64,000 nt of DNA. Origin: Craterostigma plantagineum. Lineage: Eukaryota > Streptophyta > Magnoliopsida > Lamiales > Linderniaceae. Of the stretch, positions 36,146-47,500 are shown piece by piece. The stretch is from the NCBI GenBank assembly GCA_027422505.1, contig JAPQWV010000012.1, forward strand, positions 24,195,501 through 24,259,500. Direction: 5' to 3'. A program made the position numbers and the translations under genes. Numbering within the stretch: position 1 is the stretch's first letter; the number at the start of each line of letters is the position of its first letter. The notes beneath the pieces were generated by a model. That model did not search any database. It was given only the letters and a program-made list of their open reading frames with translations, and was not told where the DNA came from.

Positions 36146-37682
36146 ATGGAGAAACAAGACAACAACGCTGAAATCATTACAGAAGCAGCGAAGAAGAAGG
36201 AAGAAAAGTACGTAATTCTTGTCCCATATCCTTACCAAGGCCACACAACGCCGATGATCGACTTAGCTTCGATCCTCCATTCGAAGGGCTTCACCATAAC
36301 CATAGCTCACCCAAAGGTCAACTTCCCCCGCCGCCCTTCGAACCCAGCCGCCGCCGACGCCGACTTCACCTTCGTCGAGCTCGACGACGAGTCCGCCGGC
36401 CTAGACACTTCGGTGTGGAACCAGCTAGTGATCCATAGGGTTCTGAACGAAAGCTGCGCTGCTCCTTTAGAGAGTTTGTTGGCTCGGACGTTGTCGGAAA
36501 ACGAGGTGGCCTGCGTCGTCTACGATCCACTGATGAACTTCGCCGGCGCGGTGGCGAAGAATCTCGGGATTAAGGCCGTCGCTTTATTCACTGCGCCGGC
36601 GGCTTATGTCCACTCGAACCTCGTCTTCAAGCGATTGATTGAGCAGAAGGTGTTTCCCTTGCCAGGTGCTGTAATAATAAAGATTCGTTTTTTTCTTACT
36701 TATGAGCTGCTGTAATAATAGTGCTGCTATTTTTCCGACAGAGTCTCAAGGGGAAGATGAAATCCTCGGCGAGCATCCTCTGAGGTACAGCGACGTATGG
36801 CCGCTGCCGGCGATGGAAGTCGACCAGGGAATCATCGACATAACGAACAGCTACTTGGACATGGAATCGGCGTCTGCAATTTTGTGGAACACCTTCGAAT
36901 TCCTCGACGGTCCTCAGCTAGAAAAGATCCAAAAAAACCACTGGCAAGTCCCCTTCTTCCCCATCGGCCCGACGCAGAAGCTCGCCCACAGAATCTCGTC
37001 GGCGACGACGACGTTAATATCGAGCGCAAGAGACCGCCGGGAAGACGAAGACGGCGAGGAAGCTCTGTCGTGGCTGGACAAGCACGGCCGAAATTCCGTC
37101 GTCTACGTTTCCCTGGGCACAATGATAGCCATAGACGAGAAATCGCTGGTCGACCTCGCCTGGGGTTTAGCCAAGAGCGAGCAGCCCTTCCTATGGTCTT
37201 TGCGGCGCTCTCTCCTCCACGGCGGCGACGCCGTCGAGGCGCTGCCTTCAGAGTTCAGGGAAGAGGTTAAAGATCGCGGGCTGATCGTAGAATGGGCAGA
37301 TCAGAATAGGGTTTTGGCGCACGAATCTGTGGGGGCTTTTCTGTCTCACTGTGGCTGGAATTCGATCTTGGAGAGCCTCTGCGAGGGCGTCCCTTTGCTC
37401 TGCCGGCCGTTCTACGGCGATCAGCCGGCGAACGCGAGGTATGTGGCGAGCGTTTGGAAGCTTGGGATTGAGTTGGAGAAGAACTGCGGCGGCGATGAGA
37501 TTGGTAGGAGGGTTAAGGCGATCGTCGCCGGCGAGGAAGGGGAGGAGATCAGGCGGAGAGTTGCTGAGACGAAGGAGAAGATCGATGAGTGTACGAGGGA
37601 AGGAGGTTCGTCTCGTCAGTCGATTGTTCGTTTGGTGGATTTCATTAGCTCGCCATCATCATCAGGGGCGGACCCAGCCTGA
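36146..37682 (+). CDS. UDP-glycosyltransferase, UGT76-like, copy 1 (C-terminus altered by a MITE)
   Basis: Two exons, 36146-36665 and 36742-37682, with one GT-AG intron; 486 aa. It should transfer sugar from a UDP-sugar to a small hydrophobic acceptor in the cytosol. The N-terminal acceptor domain has the catalytic His in PYPYQGHTTPM (about residue 32). The PSPG donor box begins WADQNRVLAHESVGAFLSHC, continues GWNSILESLCEGVPLLCRP and ends FYGDQ. The first box motif is WADQ rather than the usual WAPQ, shared as W-x-D-Q with its neighbour. UGT76 is my best subgroup guess; the acceptor cannot be told. The last codons GADPA and the stop come from the MITE at 37663-37926. Without it the frame would end SSPSSS at TGA. 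It is a tandem paralogue of 40164-41652. Confidence 0.88.
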
Positions 37683-37926
37683 TATGACTGGGGGGTCAAG
37701 CCCAGCCAGAGTCCCAGCCCACAGCCCATCTAAATATATAAAAATGAAACAAAAAAGCTCCAGCAGATTCGAACTCAGGCCATTTAGACGTGATAACTTC
37801 ACAGCAAGTGCAGTAACCACTGGACTAGAGGCGATTTTCGAAAATTTTAATGCATATAATATACTTAAGTGGACAATGGCCGGGGGGTCAACGGCACCCC
37901 CGAGCCCCTACGTGGGTCCGCCCCTG
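37663..37926. mobile_element. 264-bp hAT-like MITE inserted at the 3' end of the UGT coding sequence
   Basis: Perfect inverted ends CAGGGGCGGACCCA / TGGGTCCGCCCCTG, flanked by ATCATCAT on both sides (37655-37662, 37927-37934). The 8-bp duplication and CAGGGGCGG ends suit hAT, though the flanking (ATC)n run makes the duplication length less certain. It carries the present UGT stop codon (37680-37682). Confidence 0.8.
37756..37835 (-). other. tRNA-like segment inside the MITE
   Basis: On the minus strand an A-box-like TAGTCCAGTGG (37817-37827) is followed about 42 bp later by a B-box-like GTTCGAATC (37766-37774), the layout of a type 2 Pol III promoter. The arms do not pair into a clean cloverleaf by eye, so this is not called as a working tRNA gene. 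Confidence 0.5.
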
Positions 37927-38092
37927 ATCATCATCATGAAATAATTAATTCCATGAATTCTTGTCGGTTTTCCTCGGTTATTATCATTTGTGTTTCTTGT
38001 AATAAATATGTATGGACTTTGAAAACGGTGGTTTCTTTCTTTCTAGTCCTATGTTTGGACTGGATTTTCGTAGGGTATTTTCAACCCACTTA

Positions 38093-38633
38093 GACTATGT
38101 TTATCCATGTCATTCACAACCAGTCATGAAAATAAAATATTAATTTCTCTCTCCTCCTCATTCACAACCTACACCTCAACAATTTTCATGCACAGGCTAT
38201 AATATTTATTTTTTATAATTATTTTTAGTAGTATTTGAATGTTCGAAAATAGATTACATTGATATAAAATTTAGATACTTTGGTTATTGGAGATAGAAAA
38301 ATAATATGAATTATAATATTATAGAATGTAATAGAGAAGTAGATAACTTGAAATTGTGACTCAAAATGTAGCAATATTAGTCTCTGTTTGTAGAGAAAAA
38401 AATCACACATTTTTGGTAAAAAATTAAAATAAAATTTTAATAGATAACTAAATTTATCATAAAAATCAATAAAAACCACAAAAACAATTTTAAAAACTGT
38501 GCACAACCGGTTGGTGAATCAGGTTGGTCCACCAACCGGGTTGTGGGAGGTTGTGGGGAATATTTACTTGTTTGATTTATTTTATTTAATTGTATTGTAC
38601 AACCGGTTGTCCGGGTCATTGATAAACATAGTC
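38093..38633. mobile_element. PIF/Harbinger-like MITE between the two UGT genes
   Basis: TTA flanks both sides (38090-38092, 38634-38636). The inverted ends begin GACTATGTTTATCCATG on the left and GACTATGTTTATCAATG inward from the right. Subterminal CACAACC/GGTTGTG motifs recur at both ends. The centre is AT-rich and non-coding. Confidence 0.75.
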
Positions 38634-39003
38634 TTACGTAAATGGGTCAAACCCCAAGTTAATTGCGCTGAGCTTTCAACATTTTTAATATACTGGTTGA
38701 TCCGACCCGATATGATTGGTATTTAAGAATTGTGGTCCTTTCAATATATATAGGCAAAATTATAAAAATAGATCCATTTTTTTATTTTAGGCCACTATGT
38801 TTGTCAGTGACAAAACTATGTTACTAAGTATGTATATAGTAACAAAATTGGATAACTAGTTAGAAACTAGGTCACTATGTATGTATCTAGTAACAAAACG
38901 AGGTCACGAAGTATGTATATTATAAAAAAAAAGAGGTTAGCGACCTAATTTTGTTACTATATACATACTTAGTGACCTAGTATTGTAACTGGCAAACATA
39001 CAA

Positions 39004-39753
39004 AGAGAGATGCCCAACTGGCAGTTAACCGTAACCGGCGGTTAATAACCGGCGGTTGACGGTAACCGCAACCTAACCGGCCGGTGGCGGTTGATGGTTA
39101 GCCGTCCCCGGTTGTCGGTTAATCTAACCGCCGGTTAATTTTTTTTATTTTTTTAATTTTTTTAATTTTTATTTTGCAATTTACTGCAAAGTTAAATGAA
39201 TTTTGGTGTATCTTCGTTCGTATTTTGCTATTTTGATGTAAAACTTTAAATATAATAAATTTATGAACCATGAAATATATTACAAAATTTGAATACAATA
39301 TAAAATACAAATTTTCAGAAATTCCTAATTAATTAGTATTAATATTAGTAAAGTTACATAGTATTTCTAATTAGTTAATATTAAAACTAGTAAACTAAAA
39401 TAGTACTCCATCTGTTTCATAATAGATGTCGTTTTAGAATTTATTTTTGTTCTTAAATACATGTCGTTTTACAGTTTTCAAGATAAACAATATTGATTAT
39501 TTCCAATTTCACCCCTTATTTAGAATTGTTAAATTACATTAGATAATATAATTAATTAACGGCATAATGGAGATTTTACGCTATTTTTTTTAATATGCGT
39601 GTAATATCCTTAAACGACATGTATTAAGAAACAGATGGAGTATTTTTTTTTTCATTTTTTATTTAACGGTTATAACCGCCGGTTGACCGCCTAACCGCCC
39701 CGTAACCGGCGGTGGCGGTTACCGGCCGGTTATGGTTATATGTGGGCATGTCT
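39004..39753. mobile_element. hAT-like MITE with AACCGGCGGTTA-type arrays, nested
   Basis: The ends AGAGAGATGCCCA and AGACATGCCCA (inward from the right) are flanked by ACATACAA and ACATCCAA, 7 of 8 matching. Subterminal GGCGGTTA/TAACCGCC motifs are dense at both ends (39020-39140, 39660-39740). It contains the Stowaway MITE at 39406-39640. Confidence 0.6.
39406..39640. mobile_element. Stowaway MITE, innermost of the nest
   Basis: TA flanks (39404-39405, 39641-39642). The ends are CTCCATCTGTTTCATAATAG on the left and CTCCATCTGTTTCTTAATAC inward from the right, both followed by ATGTCGTTT. This is the common CTCCRTCYGTTTC type of dicot Stowaway element. Confidence 0.85.
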
Positions 39754-40163
39754 ACATCCAAAATTGGAAATTGACATACTTAGTAACCTATTTTTATAAT
39801 TTTCTCAATATATATATAAATATATATTTGATCGAAACCCTATCGACAATTCTTGAAATATTCACACGCAAGAAGACAAACGCCCACTGATCTGTATATT
39901 TATGTGATATAGTATCTCGTCATTTCTAACTTTTCGTCTCTCTCTATGATCATGCATCGTTTGTACAACCAACGTACATTTCCCTTCGTTGACTAAATTG
40001 GTCAGCACTTCCATGACTGAACTCCTCGTAACTTTAACAAGTATATGCATGCCACTTTCTACCAGCACTACTTTCGATGTTGTTATTAATGTAGTTTGTT
40101 GAAACGAGAAAATATTATTATCGTGTCTATATACCATCGAAGAAACTGTAAGAAGAAAGTAAA

Positions 40164-41652
40164 ATGGAAAAAATCGCAGGCGAAGCAGCGATGAAGAGTA
40201 CTACAGACAAGAAGAAGAAGCGTATAGTTGTTGTCCCATCTTACGAAAGCCACGCAAGGCCAATGTACGACTTAGCGACAATCCTCCATTCGAAGGGATT
40301 CTCCATAACCATAGCCCACACAAAGTTCGGCTTCCCTAATAACCCCTCCGACGACGACCATCCGCGGCCGGAGTTCACCTTCGTAAAGCTGGAGGACAAA
40401 TCGGACGGCATCGGCGCGTCGATGGCTCGTCGCCTCGAGCTTCTTACGGTTGTCAACGAAAGCTGCGCCGCCCCCTTCGACGACTTGCTGACTCAGATCA
40501 CGTCCGACGACGAAGAGATCGTCGCCTGCGTCGTGTACGACCCACTGATGAAGTTCGTTGAGACGCCGGCGAAGAAGCTCAACGTTAAGACAGTTGCTTT
40601 GTGGACGGTGCCGGCGGTTTTCGTCAAGGCATACCTCGTCCTAAATAGATTGATAGAGCAAGGAATCTTTCCCATCGCAGGTATAATATATATACATAGA
40701 TTATGCTGAAGAAGAAAAAAAACTTGTCTTTTATTAAGTATTTATGGGATATATTTATTTTGCTTATTACACAGAGTCTAGGCTGTACGACGAAATCCCA
40801 GAAGCATATCCTCTGAGGATCTACGATGTCTGGCAAATTCCAAACATGGAAGTCCCACAAATCGCCGTGGATTTCCATCGTAATTACATGGATTTAGGTT
40901 CAGCTTCAGCCATGATATGGAACACAATCGAATTCCTAGACCGCCCTTTGTTAGAAGAACTCCAAAAACACCACTGGCAAGTACCCTTCTTCCCCATCAC
41001 GACACTTCACAAGCTCGTCAACGGAGCCACCGCCGGCGGCGCCGGCGCCGGCGCCTGTATGTCGTGGCTGGACAGGCATCGCCCAAGGTCGGTGATCTAC
41101 GTTTCTTTAGGTACTTTAGCGGTGCTAGACGAGAAAACCCTCCTTAGCCTCGCCTGGGGTTTGGCCACGAGCCATCAGCCGTTCTTGTGGGCCTTGAGGC
41201 GCTCTTCCATGGTCGACGGCGGCGACGCCGTCCAAGCTCTGCCGTCCCACTTCATGGAGGCGGTGAAAGATCGAGGGATGGTGGTGGAATGGGTCGATCA
41301 GAAACGGGTCTTGGCCCATGGATCGGTGGGCGGTTTCTTGACCCATTGCGGTTGGAATTCGATCATGGAGAGCTTATGCGAGGGAGTTCCTTTGCTTTGC
41401 AGGCCTTGCTTCGGAGATCAGCTGATAAATGCGAGGTATATTACTAAGGTTTGGAATCTTGGAATTGAATTGGAGAAAAACTGGGAAAGTGGGGATGTTG
41501 CTAGAAGCGTTATAGCGCTTATGGTTGGTGGAGAATGTGAAGAGATTAGAGAAAGGGTTTTTCAGACGAAGGAGAAGATTAAAGAGTGTTCTAGGGAGGG
41601 AGGTTCTTCTTATGAATCGATTGATCGTTTGGTGGATTTCATTAACTCTTAA
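40164..41652 (+). CDS. UDP-glycosyltransferase, UGT76-like, copy 2
   Basis: Two exons, 40164-40680 and 40775-41652, intron at the same place and phase as in 36146-37682; 464 aa. The His of the acceptor domain lies in PSYESHARPM, where copy 1 has PYPYQGHTTPM, so the residues around the catalytic His differ sharply between the two. The PSPG box reads WVDQKRVLAHGSVGGFLTHC, then GWNSIMESLCEGVPLLCRP, ending CFGDQ. The stop TAA follows VDFINS, matching the C-terminus that copy 1 would have without its MITE. The acceptor may differ from that of copy 1; the acceptor domain is the more diverged half by eye. The 357 bp upstream is AT-rich with only a weak CTATATACC near 40126. Confidence 0.9.
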
Positions 41653-41771
41653 AATAATCATATGCATGTGCTTGATTTGCTCCATGTAAAATGTTGTCCA
41701 ATTTCTTAGTAATAATGATATCTGGACTATCTTAACAATACTTTGTACGCAATATCGGCGATAATTATTAA

Positions 41772-42436
41772 GGGCATTTCCATATGAAGAAATGGAGTAA
41801 AAGTTCTCCAACCAACTCCCAAAACAAAACCCGCGATTATACTCTCTTTGCTCATTAAATCGTTATATTTGCGTTAGAAAGGAGGGGAGGCGTTCGATGT
41901 TTTTAATTTGCAAAAAGGTCCTTTCTTTTTTTTTTTCTTTTTTATTTTTGTATTATGAATATTTTTCGTTTCTTTTTGTTATGTCTTTCTTTCTTTATTT
42001 TCGTAATTTAGAGGTATATTTTTTATTTCTTTCCTATTGTTCTTTTTCTGATTTTTTATTTAATCTTTCCTAATTTTATTATTTAGGTTGTGTAGTAGAA
42101 ATTATAAATAAATTTTTTTGTAAAACATATTAAAATCTTAATGATAATGAAAATTTAATAAATAATTTTTTTAGTGAAATATATTAAAATTTATAATAAA
42201 TTTTAGTGAAATATATTAATTATGATAATTTTTTCTCAATTAGGAGATTATTGTGGTCTAATATGTGAAGTTATAAATTTGATGGGTCATATTAATAAAT
42301 CGATAGAAGATAATATTACAAGAATGATCTTTTAATTTTGAGAAATGGTTTGACGTTTGGAGAAAAATTACTGCATTTTAAGTTTGATAATGAGTTTGGG
42401 TTTGGGAATGAGTTTCTCTGTTGAGTGGAGATGGTC
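41772..42436. mobile_element. Probable PIF/Harbinger-like MITE
   Basis: TAA flanks both ends (41769-41771, 42437-42439). The ends are GGGCATTTCCATATG on the left and GACCATCTCCACTCAACAG inward from the right, and their inner parts (ACTCCCAAAAC, TTTGGGTTTGGGA) also pair loosely. AT-rich and non-coding. The inverted ends are weak. Confidence 0.45.
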
Positions 42437-42482
42437 TAATACACAAATTCACATTTAAATATCACGTATATTGTGCATTTAA

Positions 42483-43691
42483 TTAATGCACGGTGCACTC
42501 TGGCGTCAACCTATGATCTCTTTGTGGATCACTGCAGTAATCGTAGACCATATATTTATTACGAGCCCATTCCATGGCCGCCTTCTGCCGGCGGCTCAGC
42601 CCGCCGGAGTCCGACGGATCTGCGGTGGCCGGACGACACGTGGCAGCAACGGTGCTATTATTATTGGCGTTGTTTTTATTACAACCTCTTATCTTGAAAT
42701 TTGCGTATTTTCCTACGAAGGGTTGATAGCTATAATCTGCCTTGTACCTCCCATTCTCCGTGGCCCAAGAAGAAGCATCCCATATCGACCCGTATATCCA
42801 CATGGGTCGACCCGGAAATGGTGCGTTGGTCTTTCGTGGGTATCTTCTTATTGGAACGTCGTCCACGAAAAATCTGTTTATCAAGACAAAAAAAACACTA
42901 TATTATGATTGTCCCCTATCATAAGCAGTACGAGACATTATAAATTAAACAATTAGAAACTTGCATGATTTCTTGGGGATTCCAAAGGATGGCAAAGTTG
43001 TGGTAATCTCGGGTCGGGTCGAACCATAGGTGAAACCGAACCTCTCTTCCTATTACATTATTACCATCTCCACTTCCTTCGACGTAGATATTCGTCTGAA
43101 GAACGTAGGGTTTGTCTTTCGTCGTGCCAAGAAATTCGATATCTATTTCGTCGTGGGCCCCAGGATATGCTTCATCATTCGATATCTGACATTTTATTGT
43201 CTAAACAAGGTTACATTTTCCTTACATTACATACATGTTATAAGTACAGTATTTTGAAATAATAATTAATCTTGTCTTACATAGAAAGATGTAATAACTC
43301 CAGCCGTATAACCAGCTTGGAGCTTAATATCAGCCCCGAAATAGCCAGATGAGTAACGGTTTTGTGATTTATATCCACTTCCTAAGAGAAAAAAATAAAT
43401 GAAAAAATATGCAATCTTTATTACAAATTATTGCGTAACGGGCGATCATTTACATGAGATATACACACACATTTTATTACCTGAAGTTCGATCAAGCCAA
43501 ATAGTAAGAGTTCTTCCATGGTCGTCTACGCTTTGATGTTGAGGACTCCAAAGATTTTTGAATTCTTGATCGAATCCTATTGATGGAATCCTCGAACTTG
43601 GGTAATAACCAGGTGATGGTGGAGATTCGGCATATATATTTATCAAAGGAGTGAATATTAAAAAATATATCAAAGAAACTAGAGAAGCCAT
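42483..43691 (-). CDS. Xyloglucan endotransglucosylase/hydrolase (XTH31/32-like, group IIIA)
   Basis: Four exons on the minus strand, 43481-43691, 43281-43381, 42965-43185 and 42483-42873, sum to 924 nt (307 aa). A signal peptide ([20 protein letters not shown]) directs it to the wall, where it cuts and rejoins xyloglucan. The GH16 active site is [10 protein letters not shown], with the nucleophile and acid/base Glu both present. The C-terminal XET domain has [19 protein letters not shown]. The [11 protein letters not shown] start and missing N-glycosylation site after the active site are as I recall for group III. The third intron begins GCAAGT and ends ACAG. Only this GC-AG choice keeps the frame and gives [14 protein letters not shown] normal GT donor four bases further on would break the frame. 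Confidence 0.9.
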
Positions 43692-43730
43692 ACATATATT
43701 TATGAGAATTTTGCATTTGCATGACTATGG

Positions 43731-43740
43731 TATATATATA
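43731..43740 (-). promoter_or_regulatory. Putative TATA box of the XTH gene
   Basis: CTATATATATACC on the minus strand, 40-50 bp before the start codon at 43691. The leader would be short. The remaining 43741-44011 shows no other feature. Confidence 0.5.
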
Positions 43741-44016
43741 GGAAAAATGAAACAAATCAATGTAATCAATGTACCCCATGATTGAGGTAAGAGCTTTCTT
43801 TATAAGTTAATTTCTACTTTTTTTAGGGGTTTTCACTAAAAGACAGAAATCACTTGGAACAATTATATGTGATGCTTTCACGCATAGGAAATAAGATTTG
43901 TTGGTTGGGTTTTGCTCGTTATGGAAAGATGATGAGAAAATGTCACTTTATACGTACGTAAATATACGAACTTTATTTCGATTCCGTTGGGAGAGAATCG
44001 TTAGGAATAATTAAAG

Positions 44017-44424
44017 TATCGAAGCATAATGAAAAAGTTACATGCTCTCAGCTTAGATCAACACATGTAGATGAAGAACAGAATGCTCTGTATGGCTGAA
44101 GATTATTCTGTATGACTGAAGTTCTAAGCCTCGACTCTTCACAGTTGAAATCGCATTTTCAACTTATAAAAGCGGCTTGCACTATGACTAACGAAGACGT
44201 CAGTTGCAACGACGATTATCAACTTTAATTATTTTGGCGCGCATTTCATCCCTTTGTATATTTACAGTCTTTCTTCTTCGATGATCATTATCAGATCATC
44301 ACTCTGCATCTGTAAATTCCACTGTGATCAATAAGAACCACAATCTTCCCCGTGGATGTAGGATTCCGAATCTTGGATCCGAACCACGTTACTTCTTGTA
44401 TTCCAACAAAATTCTTTTTTGATA
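44017..44424 (+). repeat. 5' LTR of the Copia element
   Basis: 408 bp. It lacks a segment present in the 3' LTR around 49147-49172 (CTTATACGGCAAAAAGGG region). Confidence 0.9.
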
Positions 44425-44436
44425 TGGTATCAGAGA
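44425..44436 (+). other. Primer-binding site (initiator tRNA-Met type)
   Basis: TGGTATCAGAGA directly abuts the 5' LTR, matching the usual TGGTATCAGAGC of plant Copia elements at 11 of 12 bases. Confidence 0.85.
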
Positions 44437-44521
44437 AACACACCTAAGCTGCGATCAACCAACGAGTCTTCAAAATCTCCAGTGATCTTTCAGATTTCGA
44501 TCTCAATCAATTGAATTGAGT

Positions 44522-47500
44522 ATGTCAACGTCGGCGGTGTCAATCAGTTCCAATTCGTCAGTGCTTATCAATGATCCATATTTCTTGAACAATAATGATA
44601 CTTCCGGACAAATCCTCGTTCATGAGCTGTTAAACGGAGAGAATTATGCTACATGGAGCAGGGCTATGATGATAGCCCTGATTGGGCGAAACAAGGAAGG
44701 CTTCATCGATGGCACTTTGCTGCCGCCCGTCGTCACTGATCAGAATTCAGCTACCTCACAGAATCAAGTGAGCGCATGGAAGCGAAACAATAATGTCATT
44801 ATATCGTGGATCATCAATTCAGTCACAAAAGAGATTTCGGCTAGCATTTTGTACAGTTCATCGGCAAGAGAAGTCTGGATTGACCTACAAGAAAGGTTTG
44901 GGCAGTCCAACAAACCAAGAATCTTTCAATTAAAGAAAGAATTGGTGACTTTATCCCAAGGATCTGACAGTGTAGCCGTGTACTATACCAAGCTGAAAAC
45001 TCTGTGGGACGAATTGTCCAATTATAGACCAACTTGCAAATGTACCTGTGGGGGAATCAAGGAAATGCAGGTTCATCTTGATGAAGAGTACGCCCTAGCT
45101 TTCCTCATGGGACTTAGTGAAGCTTTTTCTCACATTAGAGGGCAGGTGCTGCTGATGGATCCCTTGCCCTCGGTCAGCAAGATCTTTGCCTTGATGGTAC
45201 AGGAAGAGAAACAGAGATCCATGCACCTAGGAATGACTCAAAGATTGGATGATCAAGCCCACAGCATGGCCATCATGGCTACAAGAAATGACCAAGAAGC
45301 ACCCAAGAAGGGATTTCACTATCAGAAGAGAGATTTGGCAAGACCCTTATGCACATACTGCAACAAAAAAGGACACACTTGGAAACCTGCTATCAACTCC
45401 ATGGATTTCCACCAGGTTTTAGGCAAGGTCAGAGATCCAAAGGTGGAAGAATTAATCAATACATCACAGACCAAGGTACCAATGGCAAGCAGCTGCAAAG
45501 CCACAATAGTTCTGGCAAAGGAGAATCTCTGGTTCAGCTTCAGGTCACGTCATCACAACTCCAAAGTCTTAGAGCCCTGATAAACCAATCCATGACCAAT
45601 CCTACAGCAGACATTGAGGACTCACACCAGGCAGACAAGAATGGAGGTATTTGTTTGTCTTTTAATTTGCCTCGTGTAAGGAATGAGAAGGTATGGTTGT
45701 TAGATTCAGGGGCTACAATGCATGTCTGTGGAAATAGGAGTATGCTGACAAATCTGCACTACATAACAGAGTCTAATGTCATACTGCCAGATAACTCTAT
45801 CATCAAAGTAAACCAGGCAGGAACATGCATCATAAATAATGCTATAACACTGACAGATGTTTTGTTTGTGCCACAGTTCCAGTTTAACTTGCTTTCTGTC
45901 GGCCATTTGGCCACTGATCTGAGTTGCAGGTTTGTTTTTGAAGCTAACAAGTTTGTAATACAGGACAATTCCCTGCAGCTGATTGGCAAGGGTAGAAAAA
46001 TTGGGGGGCTGTACATGCTCGAGGCAGAATCTGTTTTTCCTGTCCTAAATAATCATGAATGCGTGTACCTAAATAAATTCTCTATAGATCTCTGGCATAA
46101 TAGGTTAGGACATCCATCAAGTAGAGTTTTGGACCTGCTTAAGACCAGTTTACAACATGATGTTAGCTCTAATAGCTCATATTGTAAAATATGTCCCATT
46201 GCCAAACAAAGGAGATTATCCTTTCCTGATGATAATAAGATGGCATGCAAACCTTTTGATCTCGTTCATTGTGATGTGTGGGGACCCTTTCACGTTCCCT
46301 CACATCTTGGCCATCAATACTTTGTTACTATAGTAGATGATCATTCTCGTCTCACTTGGCTTTTTATGATTAAGCATAAATCTGAAGTACCAACTGTGAT
46401 TAGCTATTTCTTATCTATAGTTGAGACTCATTTCAGAGATAAGGTTAAGATAATTAGGACAGATAACGCCCGAGAGTTCAACCTAACTGAGCTGTTTAGA
46501 AAAAGAGGAATTTTGCATCACTTGTCATGTGTATATACACCTCAACAAAACTCGGTAGTAGAAAGAAAGCATCAGCATTTGTTAAATGTAGCTAGGTCCG
46601 TTTATTTCCAGTCTGGACTACCTATTATGTTCTGGTCTGAGTGCATCTTGACTGCAGTCTTTCTCATTAATAGGATCCCATCTCTGAAATTAGGAGGTAA
46701 AAGCCCATATGAGTTACTTTATCAGAGACCTGTAGATTTTAATATGCTGCGAGTATTTGGATCTTTGTGTTTTTGCTCAACCATTGCAGCTGGAAGAAAG
46801 AAATTTGATGCACGGGCAAAGCAGTGTGTGTTCATAGGTTACCCGAATGGTGTAAAAGGCTACAAGGTGTTGGATTTAGATACAATGGAGATCTCAGTTT
46901 CTAGGGATGTTAAATTCAAGGAGGATGAATTCCCCTTCAAGACCATTGGGACAAATGAATCTGCAGCAGATCCTTTTCCCACACATGTTCTGCCAAGGCC
47001 ACTCATTGCAGACTCACTGCCTGAAGCTTTGGGTATTCTGCCACCTGGAGTTACTGGGCAGAGTCCTTCTGCAGTCGAGCCAGCATGCCTAAATCATGAG
47101 CCTTCAGTTACTGATCATGTCCAAGAATATGGTCAGACACAACAGCATCAACCACAAGAAGGGACTCAGACACAACAGCCTCAAATTCATGAAGAAAATC
47201 AGGGACAACAGTCATTAAGAAAGTCAGGCAGAGAGTCCAGAAAACCATCATATCTGAGGGATTTTCACTGCAACAAGCTAGTCACCAATCACTATCCTAT
47301 TTCCAAGGTGGTCTCCAATCACCACTTCACAGATAAATACCAGGCATTCATGACCAACATCACAGTGGCAGTGGAGCCTAGGACCTATGCACAGGCCATG
47401 GGAAGCAAGGAATGGGGAAGTGCCATGGATGAAGAGTTTCATGCCTTGGAGGAAAATGAAACATGGACCTTAGTTCCACTCCCAGAGGGCAAGAAATCCA

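Larger units (their letters stand above)
38752..39806. mobile_element. Outer element of a three-level MITE nest (Mutator-like?)
   Basis: Inverted ends AGGCAAAATTATAAAAATAG (left) and GAGAAAATTATAAAAATAGG (inward from the right) are flanked by AATATATAT at 38743-38751 and 39807-39815. The inner arms repeat GTAACAAAAT and its complement with TAGTGACCTA-like blocks. The 9-bp duplication would suit Mutator, but it is low-complexity. 39004-39753 is inserted within it. Confidence 0.5.

Noticed and set aside
36797..37270. Long alternative frames overlapping the first UGT gene
   Set aside because: Arg-rich shadow frames of a GC-rich coding exon; the UGT frame carries the PSPG box.
37766..37827. Functional tRNA gene
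   Set aside because: A and B boxes are present but the T and acceptor arms do not pair by eye, and it lies inside a MITE.
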